This document shows, one piece after another, positions 23,841-31,814 of a DNA stretch of 32,591 nucleotides. How positions within the stretch are numbered: the first letter of the stretch is position 1; every line of letters starts with the position of its first letter. A program made the position numbers and the translations under genes. Origin of the DNA: Candidatus Sulfotelmatobacter sp. (GTDB lineage Bacteria > Acidobacteriota > Terriglobia > Terriglobales > Acidobacteriaceae); the NCBI GenBank assembly GCA_030041415.1, contig JASHNX010000097.1, forward strand, positions 1-32,591. Reading direction: 5' to 3'. The notes under the pieces are model-generated. The model did not search any database. It was not told where the DNA came from and worked only from the letters and a program-made list of their open reading frames with translations.

Positions 23841-25001
23841 TCAAATAGCCGACAGGGCTTGCTCCAGGTCTTCGAGAATGTCCTGCACATCCTCAATTCC
23901 CACTGAAATGCGCACCATGCCGTCGGTGATGCCGATCGCTTTTCGTCCCTTTTCTCCGAGAGCGGCATGCGTCATCGTGGCGGGATGGGAGATCAGCGTC
24001 TCCACGCCTCCCAGCGACTCGCCCAGCGAGCACACTCGCAGCTTCTTGAGCATCTTATTGGCATTCTTGAGAGAACCCGTCTCGAACGTGATCATAGAAC
24101 CGAATCCGCGCATCTGCCGCTTGGCGAGTTCATGCTGTGCGTGGCTGGCAAGCCCGGGATAGAAAACCGCCGCCACCTTGCGATGGCCGGCGAGAAACTC
24201 GGCGACAACCCGCCCATTCCGGTCGTGAATATCCATGCGCGCGGCGAGCGTCTTCACTCCGCGCAATAGCAGCCAGCATTCAAATGGAGAAAGAATCGCC
24301 CCGGCGGCTTTCTGCAGAAAAGCCAGTTGCTCCGCCTGCTCGTTCTGGCTGCATACCACGACTCCGCCGAGCCCGTCGCTGTGTCCGTTCAGGAACTTTG
24401 TCGTCGAGTGAATCACCATGTCTGCGCCCAGAGCCAGTGGCTGCTGAAAGTAGGGCGACATGAAGGTGTTATCGACCACTAACTCGACCTTTTTTCGACG
24501 GCAAATCGTGCTGATGGCCACCAGATCGCTCAGCCGCATGAGTGGATTCGTCGGCGTTTCCACATACACCATGCGTGTGTTTTTGCGAATGGCGCGCTCG
24601 ACGTTCGTTGCATCCGAGGTATCGATGTAAGAAAACTCAAGCCCGTTGCGGCTCAGCACCTGATTGAAGAGACGCGGCGTGCCGCCATAAAGATCGTTCC
24701 CGCACACCACGTGATCGCCCGACTTCAGCAGCGATGCGACCGCATTAATCGCAGCCATTCCACTCGCGAAAACTCGTGCGGCAACTCCCCCTTCAAGCGA
24801 CGCAAGATTTTCTTCCAGCCTCGTCCGGGTTGGATTGGAGACACGAGAATATTCGTATCCCTTGTTCTCTCCAATTCCCTGTTGAACGTACGTAGAGCTC
24901 AAATAGATGGGCACATTAACCGCACCGGTCAACGGATCGGGCTCTTGTCCCTCATGAATTGCACGGGTCGCGAAGCCATGTTTTCGAATGGTTTTCATCA
25001 T
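23841..25001 (-). CDS. mccB: Cystathionine gamma-lyase/gamma-synthase (Cys/Met metabolism PLP enzyme)
   Basis: The product is 386 residues, full length. It is a fold-type I PLP enzyme: substrate-loop YSRVSNPTR at 51-59, VETPTNPLM with the aromatic-pocket region, VDNTFMSPYFQQPL, and the PLP Lys202 in HSTTKFLNGHSD. The C-terminus SLGGVETLISHPATMTHA and RISVGIEDVQDIL is typical of CGL and CGS. Sequence does not separate lyase from synthase, but the gene follows, 40 bp downstream, a cystathionine beta-synthase-type enzyme with its own promoter. That pairing matches the mccA-mccB reverse transsulfuration operon, converting homocysteine to cysteine. Two adjacent ATG codons (25001, 24998) can start it. 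The symbol is assigned from the operon context and should be read as tentative. Confidence 0.88.
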   Translation of the reverse strand: MMKTIRKHGFATRAIHEGQEPDPLTGAVNVPIYLSSTYVQQGIGENKGYEYSRVSNPTRTRLEENLASLEGGVAARVFASGMAAINAVASLLKSGDHVVCGNDLYGGTPRLFNQVLSRNGLEFSYIDTSDATNVERAIRKNTRMVYVETPTNPLMRLSDLVAISTICRRKKVELVVDNTFMSPYFQQPLALGADMVIHSTTKFLNGHSDGLGGVVVCSQNEQAEQLAFLQKAAGAILSPFECWLLLRGVKTLAARMDIHDRNGRVVAEFLAGHRKVAAVFYPGLASHAQHELAKRQMRGFGSMITFETGSLKNANKMLKKLRVCSLGESLGGVETLISHPATMTHAALGEKGRKAIGITDGMVRISVGIEDVQDILEDLEQALSAI

Positions 25002-25041
25002 TGCGATTTAATGCTCGCCCAGATGAGCGAATGAGTTGAAC

Positions 25042-25995
25042 TCAAACACCACCCTCAAAAATCTTCTTCGAAAGATACCGCTCCGCCGAGTCGGGAATAA
25101 TCGTCGCCACACGCTTTCCGGCCCCAAACCGGCGGGCGATCTGGAGGGCGGCAAACACCGCCGCGCCGCCGCTCGACCCCGCCAGCACACCTTCCTGCGC
25201 TGCAAGGCGCTTCACCGTGCCAAATGCATTTTCATCGTTCACGGCCATCACTTCATCGCACACAGCACGATCGAAGGTTGCTGGAATGAAACTTGCTCCA
25301 ATCCCCTCCACCTTGTGCGGCCCTGGCTCGCCGCCGCCTAGCACCGAGCCCTGCGTCTCAACTGCCACCGTCAGCACCCCAGGCACGTGCTCCTTCATAT
25401 ACCGTGCAACGCCAGTGAAAGTTCCGCAGGTGCCGCAGCCCACAACCACAGCGTCGACTTTGCCCTCCATCTGTTCGAATATTTCGGCCGCCGTGGTTTC
25501 ATAGTGATAATCGGGATTGGCCATATTTTCGAATTGCCCGGCCATGAACGCGCCCTTGTCACGGGCCACAAGCTCCTTGGCGCGACGAATCGCTCCTGAC
25601 ATTCCTTCCGCATCCGGAGTGCGTTCAACCTCCGCTCCGAGGGCGCGCATGATGATTACTTTCTCCTGCGAAAAATTTTCCGGAACAAACAATTTGACCT
25701 TGTATCCGCGGTTCACCCCAATCAACGCCAACCCGATTCCCGTATTTCCAGCGGTAGCTTCAACGATAGTTCCCCCCGGACCAAGCTTCCCTTCCCGTTC
25801 AGCCCGGCGGATGATGCCAATGGCAGCGCGATCTTTCACGCTGCCGCCGGGATTCAGATATTCGAGTTTGGCAAAAATGTCGGCTGAACCGGCTGGAACC
25901 AGTCGCTTCAAATGAAGCATGGGAGTGAGGCCGACCAGTTGGGTAATGTCGTCGGCCACGGTGAGGTGGGAAACTTCAGAGCTTTTCACGTGCAC
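25042..25995 (-). CDS. mccA: Cystathionine beta-synthase / cysteine synthase family (MccA-like)
   Basis: The product is 317 residues, fold-type II PLP enzyme without a C-terminal CBS domain. The PLP Lys54 lies in NPGGSVKDRAA, and the substrate/phosphate loop is EATAGNTGIGLA at 79-90. MccA-type enzymes carry TAGNTG where CysK usually has TSGNTG, so the motif favours the serine/homocysteine-using branch. GCGTCGTFTGVA binds the PLP phosphate and the block EGIGASFIPATFD follows. The start must lie upstream of the family region DITQLVGLTPM. Two GTG codons (25995 and 25989) are the only candidates and neither has a Shine-Dalgarno; a promoter directly upstream (26001-26029) suggests leaderless initiation. 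It heads the mccA-mccB unit. Confidence 0.88.
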   Translation of the reverse strand: MHVKSSEVSHLTVADDITQLVGLTPMLHLKRLVPAGSADIFAKLEYLNPGGSVKDRAAIGIIRRAEREGKLGPGGTIVEATAGNTGIGLALIGVNRGYKVKLFVPENFSQEKVIIMRALGAEVERTPDAEGMSGAIRRAKELVARDKGAFMAGQFENMANPDYHYETTAAEIFEQMEGKVDAVVVGCGTCGTFTGVARYMKEHVPGVLTVAVETQGSVLGGGEPGPHKVEGIGASFIPATFDRAVCDEVMAVNDENAFGTVKRLAAQEGVLAGSSGGAAVFAALQIARRFGAGKRVATIIPDSAERYLSKKIFEGGV

Positions 25996-26000
25996 GTTAC

Positions 26001-26029
26001 AGGTTACGGGCGGCGAATGGAATCGTCAA
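26001..26029 (-). promoter_or_regulatory. Sigma-70-like promoter of mccA-mccB, leaderless configuration
   Basis: TTGACG (26024-26029) and TAACCT (26001-26006) on the minus strand are separated by 17 bases. The -10 ends 5 bases before the GTG at 25995 and 11 bases before the GTG at 25989, so little or no leader can exist. No RNA regulator fits in the transcript. Confidence 0.55.
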
Positions 26030-26048
26030 TGCACGGAAGCCAAGAGGC

Positions 26049-26077
26049 GGCCCGGAAGCGCGACTGACACCCGGGCC
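26049..26077. repeat. GC-rich inverted repeat between mccA promoter and VWFA gene
   Basis: GGCCCGG (26049-26055) and CCGGGCC (26071-26077) form a perfect 7-bp stem with a 15-nt loop, 27 bp after the VWFA stop. Without a T-tract it is not a standard terminator, but it could still act as a 3' end stabiliser or a weak terminator for the VWFA transcript. Confidence 0.4.
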
Positions 26078-26103
26078 AGCTCCGGAAGCCAGCACTCACT
26101 GGA

Positions 26104-27171
26104 TTACCGCATCTCGCCTGCAGCTACTTGCGTAGTCGCGTAGTAACCACTCTTGGTGCGGACAGTGAGCTTCCCGTGTCCTTTGGCTTTCGCCTCGACT
26201 TTGATCTGGCGGAAGCCGCCGGACGATTTTGGGTTGGTCGGCTTATATCCGATGATGTACTGATTGCGAATGTCGTGCGCGACCTGCTTGCTGATTTCAT
26301 CCACTTCATCGAGTGTTTTGGGGAAAAACGATATCGCACCGGTTCGCTGCGCAATGATTTCCAGCGCGCGCTTGGCACGATGAGGATGCTCCTCATCCCC
26401 AAGGATACCGATGGTGTAAACCTGCGGACCATTTTCAACCTGCAGCTGCTTTATGGCTTCCTCCAGGCTTTCGCGGCTGGCATTGTCCTCTCCATCGGTG
26501 ACTACAAACAACACTTTTCGTTCCAGCCTAGAATCCTTGGCCAGATGATCGGCCGAAGCGACAACAGCCTCGTAAAGCGCCGTTCCACCCCTGGCATCGA
26601 TCTTCTCCAGCGCTTCTTTCAGCTTCAATAGATCGTTGGTGAAATCCTGGTCGAGATAGTATTCGTCGTTGAAGTTCACCACGAACACCTCATCTCCGGG
26701 ATTGCTGTAGCGCACAAGGTTCAGAGCGGCCTGGTTCACCTTGGCACGCTTTTCGCGCATTGATCCGGAATTATCGATCACAATGCCCATCGAAACAGGA
26801 ATGTCTTCGTGATGGAACGAAATGATGGCCTGGGGCTTGCCGTCCTCGAACACGTGGAAATCGTCGCGCGTGAGGTTGGTGACAAGGTGCTGTCTGTCAT
26901 CAACAACCGTTGCATGCAGGAGCACCTCATCCACATCCTTGCGGATCACATAAGTCCCATTCTGATCTGCGGCAGGCTGCTGACTCGAACTTGGCAAGGA
27001 GGCGGGATTGTTCGCCGGGTGCTGGGAGTTTTCAGCCTGAGAAGTGCTTTGCAGGTAGATCGCCTCGGAGCAGAACGCCCTAGGCATACAAATCATCGCC
27101 AGGCAGATTAGAAGAAATTGGAACTTCGCAGCCTGATTATTCCTCGGGGGCGTAATATCCGGTCCTCGCAT
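26104..27171 (-). CDS. Secreted VWFA-related acidobacterial protein (downstream paralogue)
   Basis: The product is 355 residues. A hydrophobic N-terminal segment (QFLLICLAMICMPRAFC, about 18-34) acts as a signal sequence after a short polar extension. A Ser/Gln-rich linker follows, then a strand pair (VLLHATVVDDRQHLVTNLTR, DDFHVFEDGKPQ) of the kind named 'VWFA-related acidobacterial domain' (TIGR03436), and the von Willebrand A domain. Its metal site (MIDAS) is complete: DNSGSM at 133-138, Thr197 (GGTALYEA) and TDGED at 225-229. The C-terminus RNQYIIGYKPTNP and KLTVRTKSGYYA is a shared family ending. VWA domains bind proteins through a divalent ion; here the target is unknown. It overlaps the 3' end of the upstream paralogue by 35 bp from its ATG at 27171, so translation may be coupled. 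Confidence 0.88.
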   Translation of the reverse strand: MRGPDITPPRNNQAAKFQFLLICLAMICMPRAFCSEAIYLQSTSQAENSQHPANNPASLPSSSQQPAADQNGTYVIRKDVDEVLLHATVVDDRQHLVTNLTRDDFHVFEDGKPQAIISFHHEDIPVSMGIVIDNSGSMREKRAKVNQAALNLVRYSNPGDEVFVVNFNDEYYLDQDFTNDLLKLKEALEKIDARGGTALYEAVVASADHLAKDSRLERKVLFVVTDGEDNASRESLEEAIKQLQVENGPQVYTIGILGDEEHPHRAKRALEIIAQRTGAISFFPKTLDEVDEISKQVAHDIRNQYIIGYKPTNPKSSGGFRQIKVEAKAKGHGKLTVRTKSGYYATTQVAAGEMR

Positions 27172-28246
27172 ACACTCGGAGTGGCGGCAATCCTTTCGGC
27201 GGCAAGAGCTTAACTTTTATCTTACGCCATTTGCCGTCACGAACCAGCTTGCTCGGCCGATAGCCCAGGACATATTGATTGCGCAGTTCAACTCCGATCT
27301 TAGTTGCAACGTCGGCTAAGTCATTTGGATTCTCGACCGTGAAAGCTCGCCCTCCGGTCAATTCTGTGATTTCGCCAAGCAGTGCCGGACCCAACCGTTC
27401 TTCCTCGGTGGGAAAATAGCGATCATAAATACCGATGGCATAGATCATCACGTCGGCTTCTTTCACCATGGACTTGATTTCACCTTCGGTATAGCGGCTG
27501 TGGTTATCGCCGCCATCTGAAATGATCAGCAGGGCTTTCTTCGAATATTTCGCCTGGCGCATCTTCACAATGCCCATGTAAATGGCATCCAGCAATGCCG
27601 TGCGCCTCTGCGGCACAGCAAACACCAGCTTGCTTTGAATGTCGTCTACCGAACTGGTGAAATCGCTCACCAATTCCGGTTCGTCAGAAAAAGTGATCAT
27701 GAAGAACTCGTCTTGCGGATTGGCGGTCTTGAAGAATTCGAGGACCGCGTCTTTGGCGCGGTCCATTTTGCTGGCCATACTCCCGCTGGAATCGAAGATC
27801 ACACCCAGCGAGACCGGAGCGTCTTCGCTCGAGAAAGTTTTGATCTCCTCCTTGGAATTGCCCTCGTAAAGCTCGAAGTTCTCTTTGTCCAGCCCAGTCA
27901 CAAGCCGGTTCATGGGATCGGTAATTGTCACCGGCACAAGCACCAGATCTACATCGACTTTCAGTGGGCGAATGCGTGAGTTCAGCGATGGAAGCAAATT
28001 CTGATTCGTCGTGTCGGGCGGCTTCGCATCGGCGGTTGAGCGGGGCACAACGTGAACATCTTCGATAGTGGTTTGCGCGGACGCGGAAGGAGGCCTAACA
28101 GAGGCTATCCAGAGAAGGGACAGAACGATCGAGATAGCAGGCACAAGCCGACGCGACCGAGCGATTAAGTTCCAGGGTCGGGACGGGGAGGAGTTCGGAA
28201 CCTGCACCTTGGGGCCTGAAAACAGGCACCAGTCAAGGAGGGCCAT
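27137..28246 (-). CDS. Secreted VWFA-related acidobacterial protein (upstream paralogue)
   Basis: The product is 369 residues from the ATG at 28246 (GTG at 28252 is in frame; the ATG has GAGGTG close upstream). A signal sequence covers about 30-58 (VPAISIVLSLLWIASVR, then SASAQ). The strand module VDLVLVPVTITDPMNRLVTG-LDKENFELYEG matches its downstream neighbour, followed by a VWA domain with a complete MIDAS: DSSGSM at 152-157, Thr in RRTALLDA, and SDGGD. It ends RNQYVLGYRPSKL and RVYARTGYYAPEE. The two genes are tandem paralogues with clearly diverged sequences and a 35-bp overlap, so the duplication is old. Both belong to a family strongly expanded in Acidobacteria and of unknown function; a role in extracytoplasmic protein binding is a guess from the domain. 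Confidence 0.88.
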   Translation of the reverse strand: MALLDWCLFSGPKVQVPNSSPSRPWNLIARSRRLVPAISIVLSLLWIASVRPPSASAQTTIEDVHVVPRSTADAKPPDTTNQNLLPSLNSRIRPLKVDVDLVLVPVTITDPMNRLVTGLDKENFELYEGNSKEEIKTFSSEDAPVSLGVIFDSSGSMASKMDRAKDAVLEFFKTANPQDEFFMITFSDEPELVSDFTSSVDDIQSKLVFAVPQRRTALLDAIYMGIVKMRQAKYSKKALLIISDGGDNHSRYTEGEIKSMVKEADVMIYAIGIYDRYFPTEEERLGPALLGEITELTGGRAFTVENPNDLADVATKIGVELRNQYVLGYRPSKLVRDGKWRKIKVKLLPPKGLPPLRVYARTGYYAPEE

Positions 28247-28281
28247 ACGCACCTCAATGGCCGCGATGGTATCACAGCTTT

Positions 28282-28310
28282 CATGTAAATGGATGCGACT
28301 TTTACGTCAA
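28282..28310 (-). promoter_or_regulatory. Candidate promoter of the VWFA gene pair
   Basis: TTGACG (28305-28310) and TACATG (28282-28287) on the minus strand, 17-base spacer, leader about 25-30 nt. An alternative extended -10 (TGATACCAT on the minus strand, nearer the gene) cannot be excluded. Confidence 0.4.
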
Positions 28311-28326
28311 AAGTTGAAGACAACTT
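28311..28326. repeat. Inverted repeat abutting the -35 box of the VWFA pair
   Basis: AAGTTG, AAGA, CAACTT: perfect 6-bp arms directly next to the TTGACG element. The position suits an activator or repressor site, also within reach of the divergent DUF1015 promoter region. Confidence 0.35.
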
Positions 28327-28400
28327 CTAATTCGGCGCGCCAAAAATCAGGCGCTTGCTTGCAACCATGACCGTGGTCGCGTCCCGCCTCAGCCAGTTGT

Positions 28401-28406
28401 TACAAT
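28401..28406 (+). promoter_or_regulatory. Candidate -10 element (TACAAT) of the DUF1015 gene
   Basis: TACAAT lies 11 bases before the ATG at 28418, implying a leader of about 5 nt without room for a Shine-Dalgarno. No good -35 was found at standard spacing. Confidence 0.35.
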
Positions 28407-28417
28407 CGAATTTCCCG

Positions 28418-29722
28418 ATGGCCCACATCCGACCGTTTCGAGCCTTTCGATACGATCCTGGTCAGGTTGCGCTCGCTGAGGTCGTGACCCAACCTTACGA
28501 CAAGATCACGCCCGAAATGCAGGCGCGCTACTACCGCTCCAGCCCCTATAACCTTGTCCGGATTATCCTCGGCCTGCGGCAGGAAACCGACGACGATCGT
28601 CAGAATGTCTACTCCCGCGCCGCCTACGATTTTCGCGATTGGCGGCAAAAGGGGCTCTTACGGCAGGACGCCGGACCGTCTATATACGTTCACTCTCAGA
28701 CTTTTCGTCTGCCCGGATCGAGCAAGGAATTGGAACGGCGGGGATTCATCGCTTTGGGCCACCTCGAAGACTATTCCGCAGGGGTCGTTTTCCGCCATGA
28801 GCAGACGCTTTCCAAGCCCAAAGCCGAGCGTCTGAACCTGCTTCGCGCTACTCGCGCCCACTTTGGCCAACTGTTCATGCTCTATGAAGATGGCGGCGAG
28901 ATTGAGTCTATGCTCGCTCCTAAGGCCAATCCTGACATCGACATCACGGACGAATACGGCGTGATGCATCGCCTCTGGCGAATTGGCGACCGGACCGTCA
29001 TCGAAGCGGTGCAAGCCGCAATGAAGGATAAAAAACTCATCATTGCCGATGGCCACCATCGCTATGAAACGGCGCTCGCATATCGCGATGAGCGCCGCCA
29101 GGCAAATGGAGGAGCATCCCAAGACGATGCGCCTTTTGAATTCGTCATGATGACTTTCGTCAACATGAACAGCTCCGCGCTGTGTATTCTTCCCACCCAC
29201 CGGGTGGTTCACAGCCTACCCTCGTTTTCGGCGGAAAGTTTCCGGCAAGCCGCGCATAGCTTCTTCGATGTCGATGAGGCCGAGGCGTCAATCAACGCCT
29301 CGGGCGCAAGTGCGATTCTTCGCGAAGCGGGCCGTGCCGGAACGACAATTCTTGCCATTACCGCCGATCGCGCTTTTCTGCTGCATCATCCGATTCCCAA
29401 CGCAGCGCCAGAGGTCTTCGCGGGGATGTCGCTGCGCCAGCAGGCACTCGATGTTGTACAACTTCACAAATGCCTACTTGAGAAAGTTCTGAGGCTTTCT
29501 GAAGAATCGATTCGCAATCAGCAGAACCTTTCCTATGTGCGGGATGCGGCTGAAGCTCTTTCGATCGTGCGCTCGGGCCGTGCCAATATTGCTTTCTTAA
29601 TAAACCCTTGCCGCATGGCCCAGGTCAGCAATGTAGCTTTTGCCGGTGAAGTGATGCCGCAGAAATCAACCGATTTTTATCCCAAGCTTCTCAGCGGATT
29701 AACTATCTATGCGCTGGAGTAG
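28418..29722 (+). CDS. DUF1015 family protein (SerK-like kinase superfamily member)
   Basis: The product is 434 residues. The ATG at 28418 opens the family-typical MAHIRPFRAFRYDPGQV; a longer frame to 28355 lacks similarity. Hallmarks are VVTQPYDKITPEMQARYYRS, NLVRIILG, the central block IADGHHRYETALAYRDERR, and the end CRMAQVSNVAFAGEVMPQKSTDFYPKLLSGL. The DUF1015 fold is related to ParB-like kinases; archaeal SerK (ADP-dependent free serine kinase) is distantly related, so phosphorylation of a small molecule is a reasonable inference but not shown. It is cytosolic, with no signal peptide. The last 14 bases overlap the amidase start, so the two are translationally coupled. Confidence 0.92.
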   Translation: MAHIRPFRAFRYDPGQVALAEVVTQPYDKITPEMQARYYRSSPYNLVRIILGLRQETDDDRQNVYSRAAYDFRDWRQKGLLRQDAGPSIYVHSQTFRLPGSSKELERRGFIALGHLEDYSAGVVFRHEQTLSKPKAERLNLLRATRAHFGQLFMLYEDGGEIESMLAPKANPDIDITDEYGVMHRLWRIGDRTVIEAVQAAMKDKKLIIADGHHRYETALAYRDERRQANGGASQDDAPFEFVMMTFVNMNSSALCILPTHRVVHSLPSFSAESFRQAAHSFFDVDEAEASINASGASAILREAGRAGTTILAITADRAFLLHHPIPNAAPEVFAGMSLRQQALDVVQLHKCLLEKVLRLSEESIRNQQNLSYVRDAAEALSIVRSGRANIAFLINPCRMAQVSNVAFAGEVMPQKSTDFYPKLLSGLTIYALE

Positions 29723-31211
29723 GAAACGTAAGAGCGCAACCCGGACGATCCTCCTGAGATTGCCCGTCCTGTTCCTTTTTTGGATTGCGATGCTGACGCT
29801 TTCGGCTGCTCCCGCCGAAAAGCACCTGAGCGTCTATTCCACGGCCGCGAATTACTCGCTCCCGCTCGAACAGCTCGACGGCCGCGATTACGTGGGATTG
29901 TTCGAGTTGCTTGATCCGCTGGGCACGGTCAGCGTCCGGTCGGACCCTCCCCGCTGGCGCATCCACTACAACAACGTCCTTGCCGAATTTGTGGTGGGCA
30001 AGAGTCGCGCACGCATCCAAGGGCGGGATGCGGAGCTGACCGGAAGATTTCTTCTCGATAACGGACGCGGGCTCGTCCCGGTCGATTCGCTGAGCTCCCT
30101 CCTGCCTCGCTTTCTGGGTGGGCCGGCCGCTCTTCACGAAGCGTCAGGGCGTCTTTTCATCGGCAGCGTCGCAACTCACTTCACGGCTGCTGTGTCCCCC
30201 GGCGATTCTTCGCGGCTTGTTTTTCATTTCACAGCGCCGGTTAACCCAACTGTGGCGACCGAACCCGGGAAGCTCCACTTAACATTCCACCATGAGCCGG
30301 TCATGGCACCGGCATCTCCCAGGCTGACATTTAACAGCAAGAGCATCTCGTCGGCCGATTATTCGGAGGGAAATGGAGCCGCCGAAATCACCGTCAGCAG
30401 CGCATTCCCACTGATCGCAAACTTCAGTGCCGACGGCCGGACAATCACGCTTTCTCCGGCGAAATCCCAACTGCTGGCGAACTCAACCCAGACTTCGTCG
30501 CCCGCTCCTGCGCACGCCGCCGAGCCTGCTACAGCTCCCGTAACTAACGTTCCAACGGCGTCGCACGCAGCTCAGCTGGCTACTCAACCTTCTGTTCCCT
30601 CTTCTGCTTCGATTCAGCGAAAGTATTTCGCCATTGTCGACGCGAGCCACGGAGGTCTAGATCGCGGCGAAGCCCTAAGTGCAACGCTCGTTGAAAAAGA
30701 TGTGACCGTCGCTTTAGCACGCCGATTGCGTCAGGAGCTTGAAAGCCGAGGAATTTCAACGCTGATTCTCCGCGATTCAGACGCGAATCTATCGCTCGAC
30801 GATCGCGCCTTCTACGCTAATAGCGCGCACGCCGCGATCTATATAGCCGTCCATGCGGCTTCCAACGGGCAAGGAGTGCGCATCTACACGGCGATGCTGC
30901 CCTACGCCGTGGGTGACGACCATGGCCCGTTTCTCCAGTGGAGCACCGCGCAGTCAAACGCGATCTCACTCAGCCAGGAGACAGCCGTGAGTATCGCGTC
31001 GGAGATGAAAAAGTTGCAGGTCCCGGTACGAACTCTCGCCGCACCGTTAAGGCCGTTGAATAATGTTCTCACGGCGGCAATCGCCGTTGAAGTTGCTCCG
31101 CCAGCCAGTGATATTACCGCGCTCACCGCGCCCGACTACCAGCAACTGATCGCCGGCGCGGTCGCCAATGGAATCGTCGATATTCGTTCGCAGCTCGGAG
31201 CGGCTCCATGA
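29709..31211 (+). CDS. N-acetylmuramoyl-L-alanine amidase (Amidase_3, AmiC-like), secreted
   Basis: The product is 500 residues. A signal peptide spans about 1-36 (basic start, LLRLPVLFLFWIAMLTLS core). Residues about 40-250 hold two beta-rich modules: a copper-amine-oxidase-N-like region (NYSLPLEQLDGRDYVGLFEL) and an AMIN-like strand region. An Ala/Pro/Thr linker follows (about 258-305), then the Amidase_3 catalytic domain (about 307-490). The zinc site is complete: His314, Glu329 (LVEKDV) and His382 (IAVHAAS), with the catalytic Glu461 (AIAVEVAPP). The enzyme cuts the amide between MurNAc and L-Ala in the periplasm, splitting septal peptidoglycan. The usual DAGHGG is DASHGG here. It is flanked by DUF1015 and GerMN genes in overlapping reading frames. 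Confidence 0.88.
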   Translation: MRWSRKRKSATRTILLRLPVLFLFWIAMLTLSAAPAEKHLSVYSTAANYSLPLEQLDGRDYVGLFELLDPLGTVSVRSDPPRWRIHYNNVLAEFVVGKSRARIQGRDAELTGRFLLDNGRGLVPVDSLSSLLPRFLGGPAALHEASGRLFIGSVATHFTAAVSPGDSSRLVFHFTAPVNPTVATEPGKLHLTFHHEPVMAPASPRLTFNSKSISSADYSEGNGAAEITVSSAFPLIANFSADGRTITLSPAKSQLLANSTQTSSPAPAHAAEPATAPVTNVPTASHAAQLATQPSVPSSASIQRKYFAIVDASHGGLDRGEALSATLVEKDVTVALARRLRQELESRGISTLILRDSDANLSLDDRAFYANSAHAAIYIAVHAASNGQGVRIYTAMLPYAVGDDHGPFLQWSTAQSNAISLSQETAVSIASEMKKLQVPVRTLAAPLRPLNNVLTAAIAVEVAPPASDITALTAPDYQQLIAGAVANGIVDIRSQLGAAP

Positions 31212-31807
31212 TTCCGCGGCATTTCTATATTGCGGCGTCGGTGATGCTCGCCGCCGTGCTGGGCATGAGCATTTACGCCTGGCGGATGCGCGGACGCGTG
31301 GTCGCCACTCCTGCAACTTCGAGCGACAATGGGCTGGTGGTCGCGCCGATTTCCGGCCCAACCGAGCAGGTGACCCTATTTGTGGCCTATGACGATCTCG
31401 GAATCTTGCGCGCACAAGCGGCGCGCATTCCCCTGCCCGGTGCGCGCCAGCAACGCGCCGAAGAACTGTTGCGAGCCCTGATTGCGCTTTATCTCGATAA
31501 GACTTCACCCCATCCGATTCCGACCGGGGCGGACATTCGCGGCGTGTATCTGGTCGATCCAGGACTCGCAGTCATCGACATCAATGCGGCCTTCGCCGAC
31601 GGTCATCGGTCCGGCGTACTTTCGGAAGAGTTGACGGTTGCATCTTTGCTTCAAACTCTTTCCGCAAACATTCCCGGAATTTTGAAGGCGAAGATTCTGG
31701 TTGAGGGCCAGCCGCGCGAAACTCTGGCTGGCCATGTGGACTTATCCGGTTTCTTTGACATCACGGCCGTGCATCAACTTACTGCGCAACTAGAAATGCA
31801 GCAGTAG
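31208..31807 (+). CDS. GerMN-domain protein, membrane-anchored
   Basis: The product is 199 residues with an N-terminal membrane helix (about 5-25, HFYIAASVMLAAVLGMSIYA) and one GerMN domain (about 55-180). The domain includes VTLFVAYDDLGILRAQAARI, RAEELLRALIAL, IRGVYLVDPGLAVIDINAAF and LTVASLLQTLSANIPGI. GerMN was named from spore germination protein GerM, but is widespread in non-sporulating bacteria and often associated with peptidoglycan enzymes. The ATG overlaps the amidase stop as ATGA, so a shared periplasmic cell-wall function is likely. The gene ends 7 bp before the convergent radical SAM gene; no terminator fits in between. Confidence 0.88.
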   Translation: MIPRHFYIAASVMLAAVLGMSIYAWRMRGRVVATPATSSDNGLVVAPISGPTEQVTLFVAYDDLGILRAQAARIPLPGARQQRAEELLRALIALYLDKTSPHPIPTGADIRGVYLVDPGLAVIDINAAFADGHRSGVLSEELTVASLLQTLSANIPGILKAKILVEGQPRETLAGHVDLSGFFDITAVHQLTAQLEMQQ

Positions 31808-31814
31808 TTTCCCA

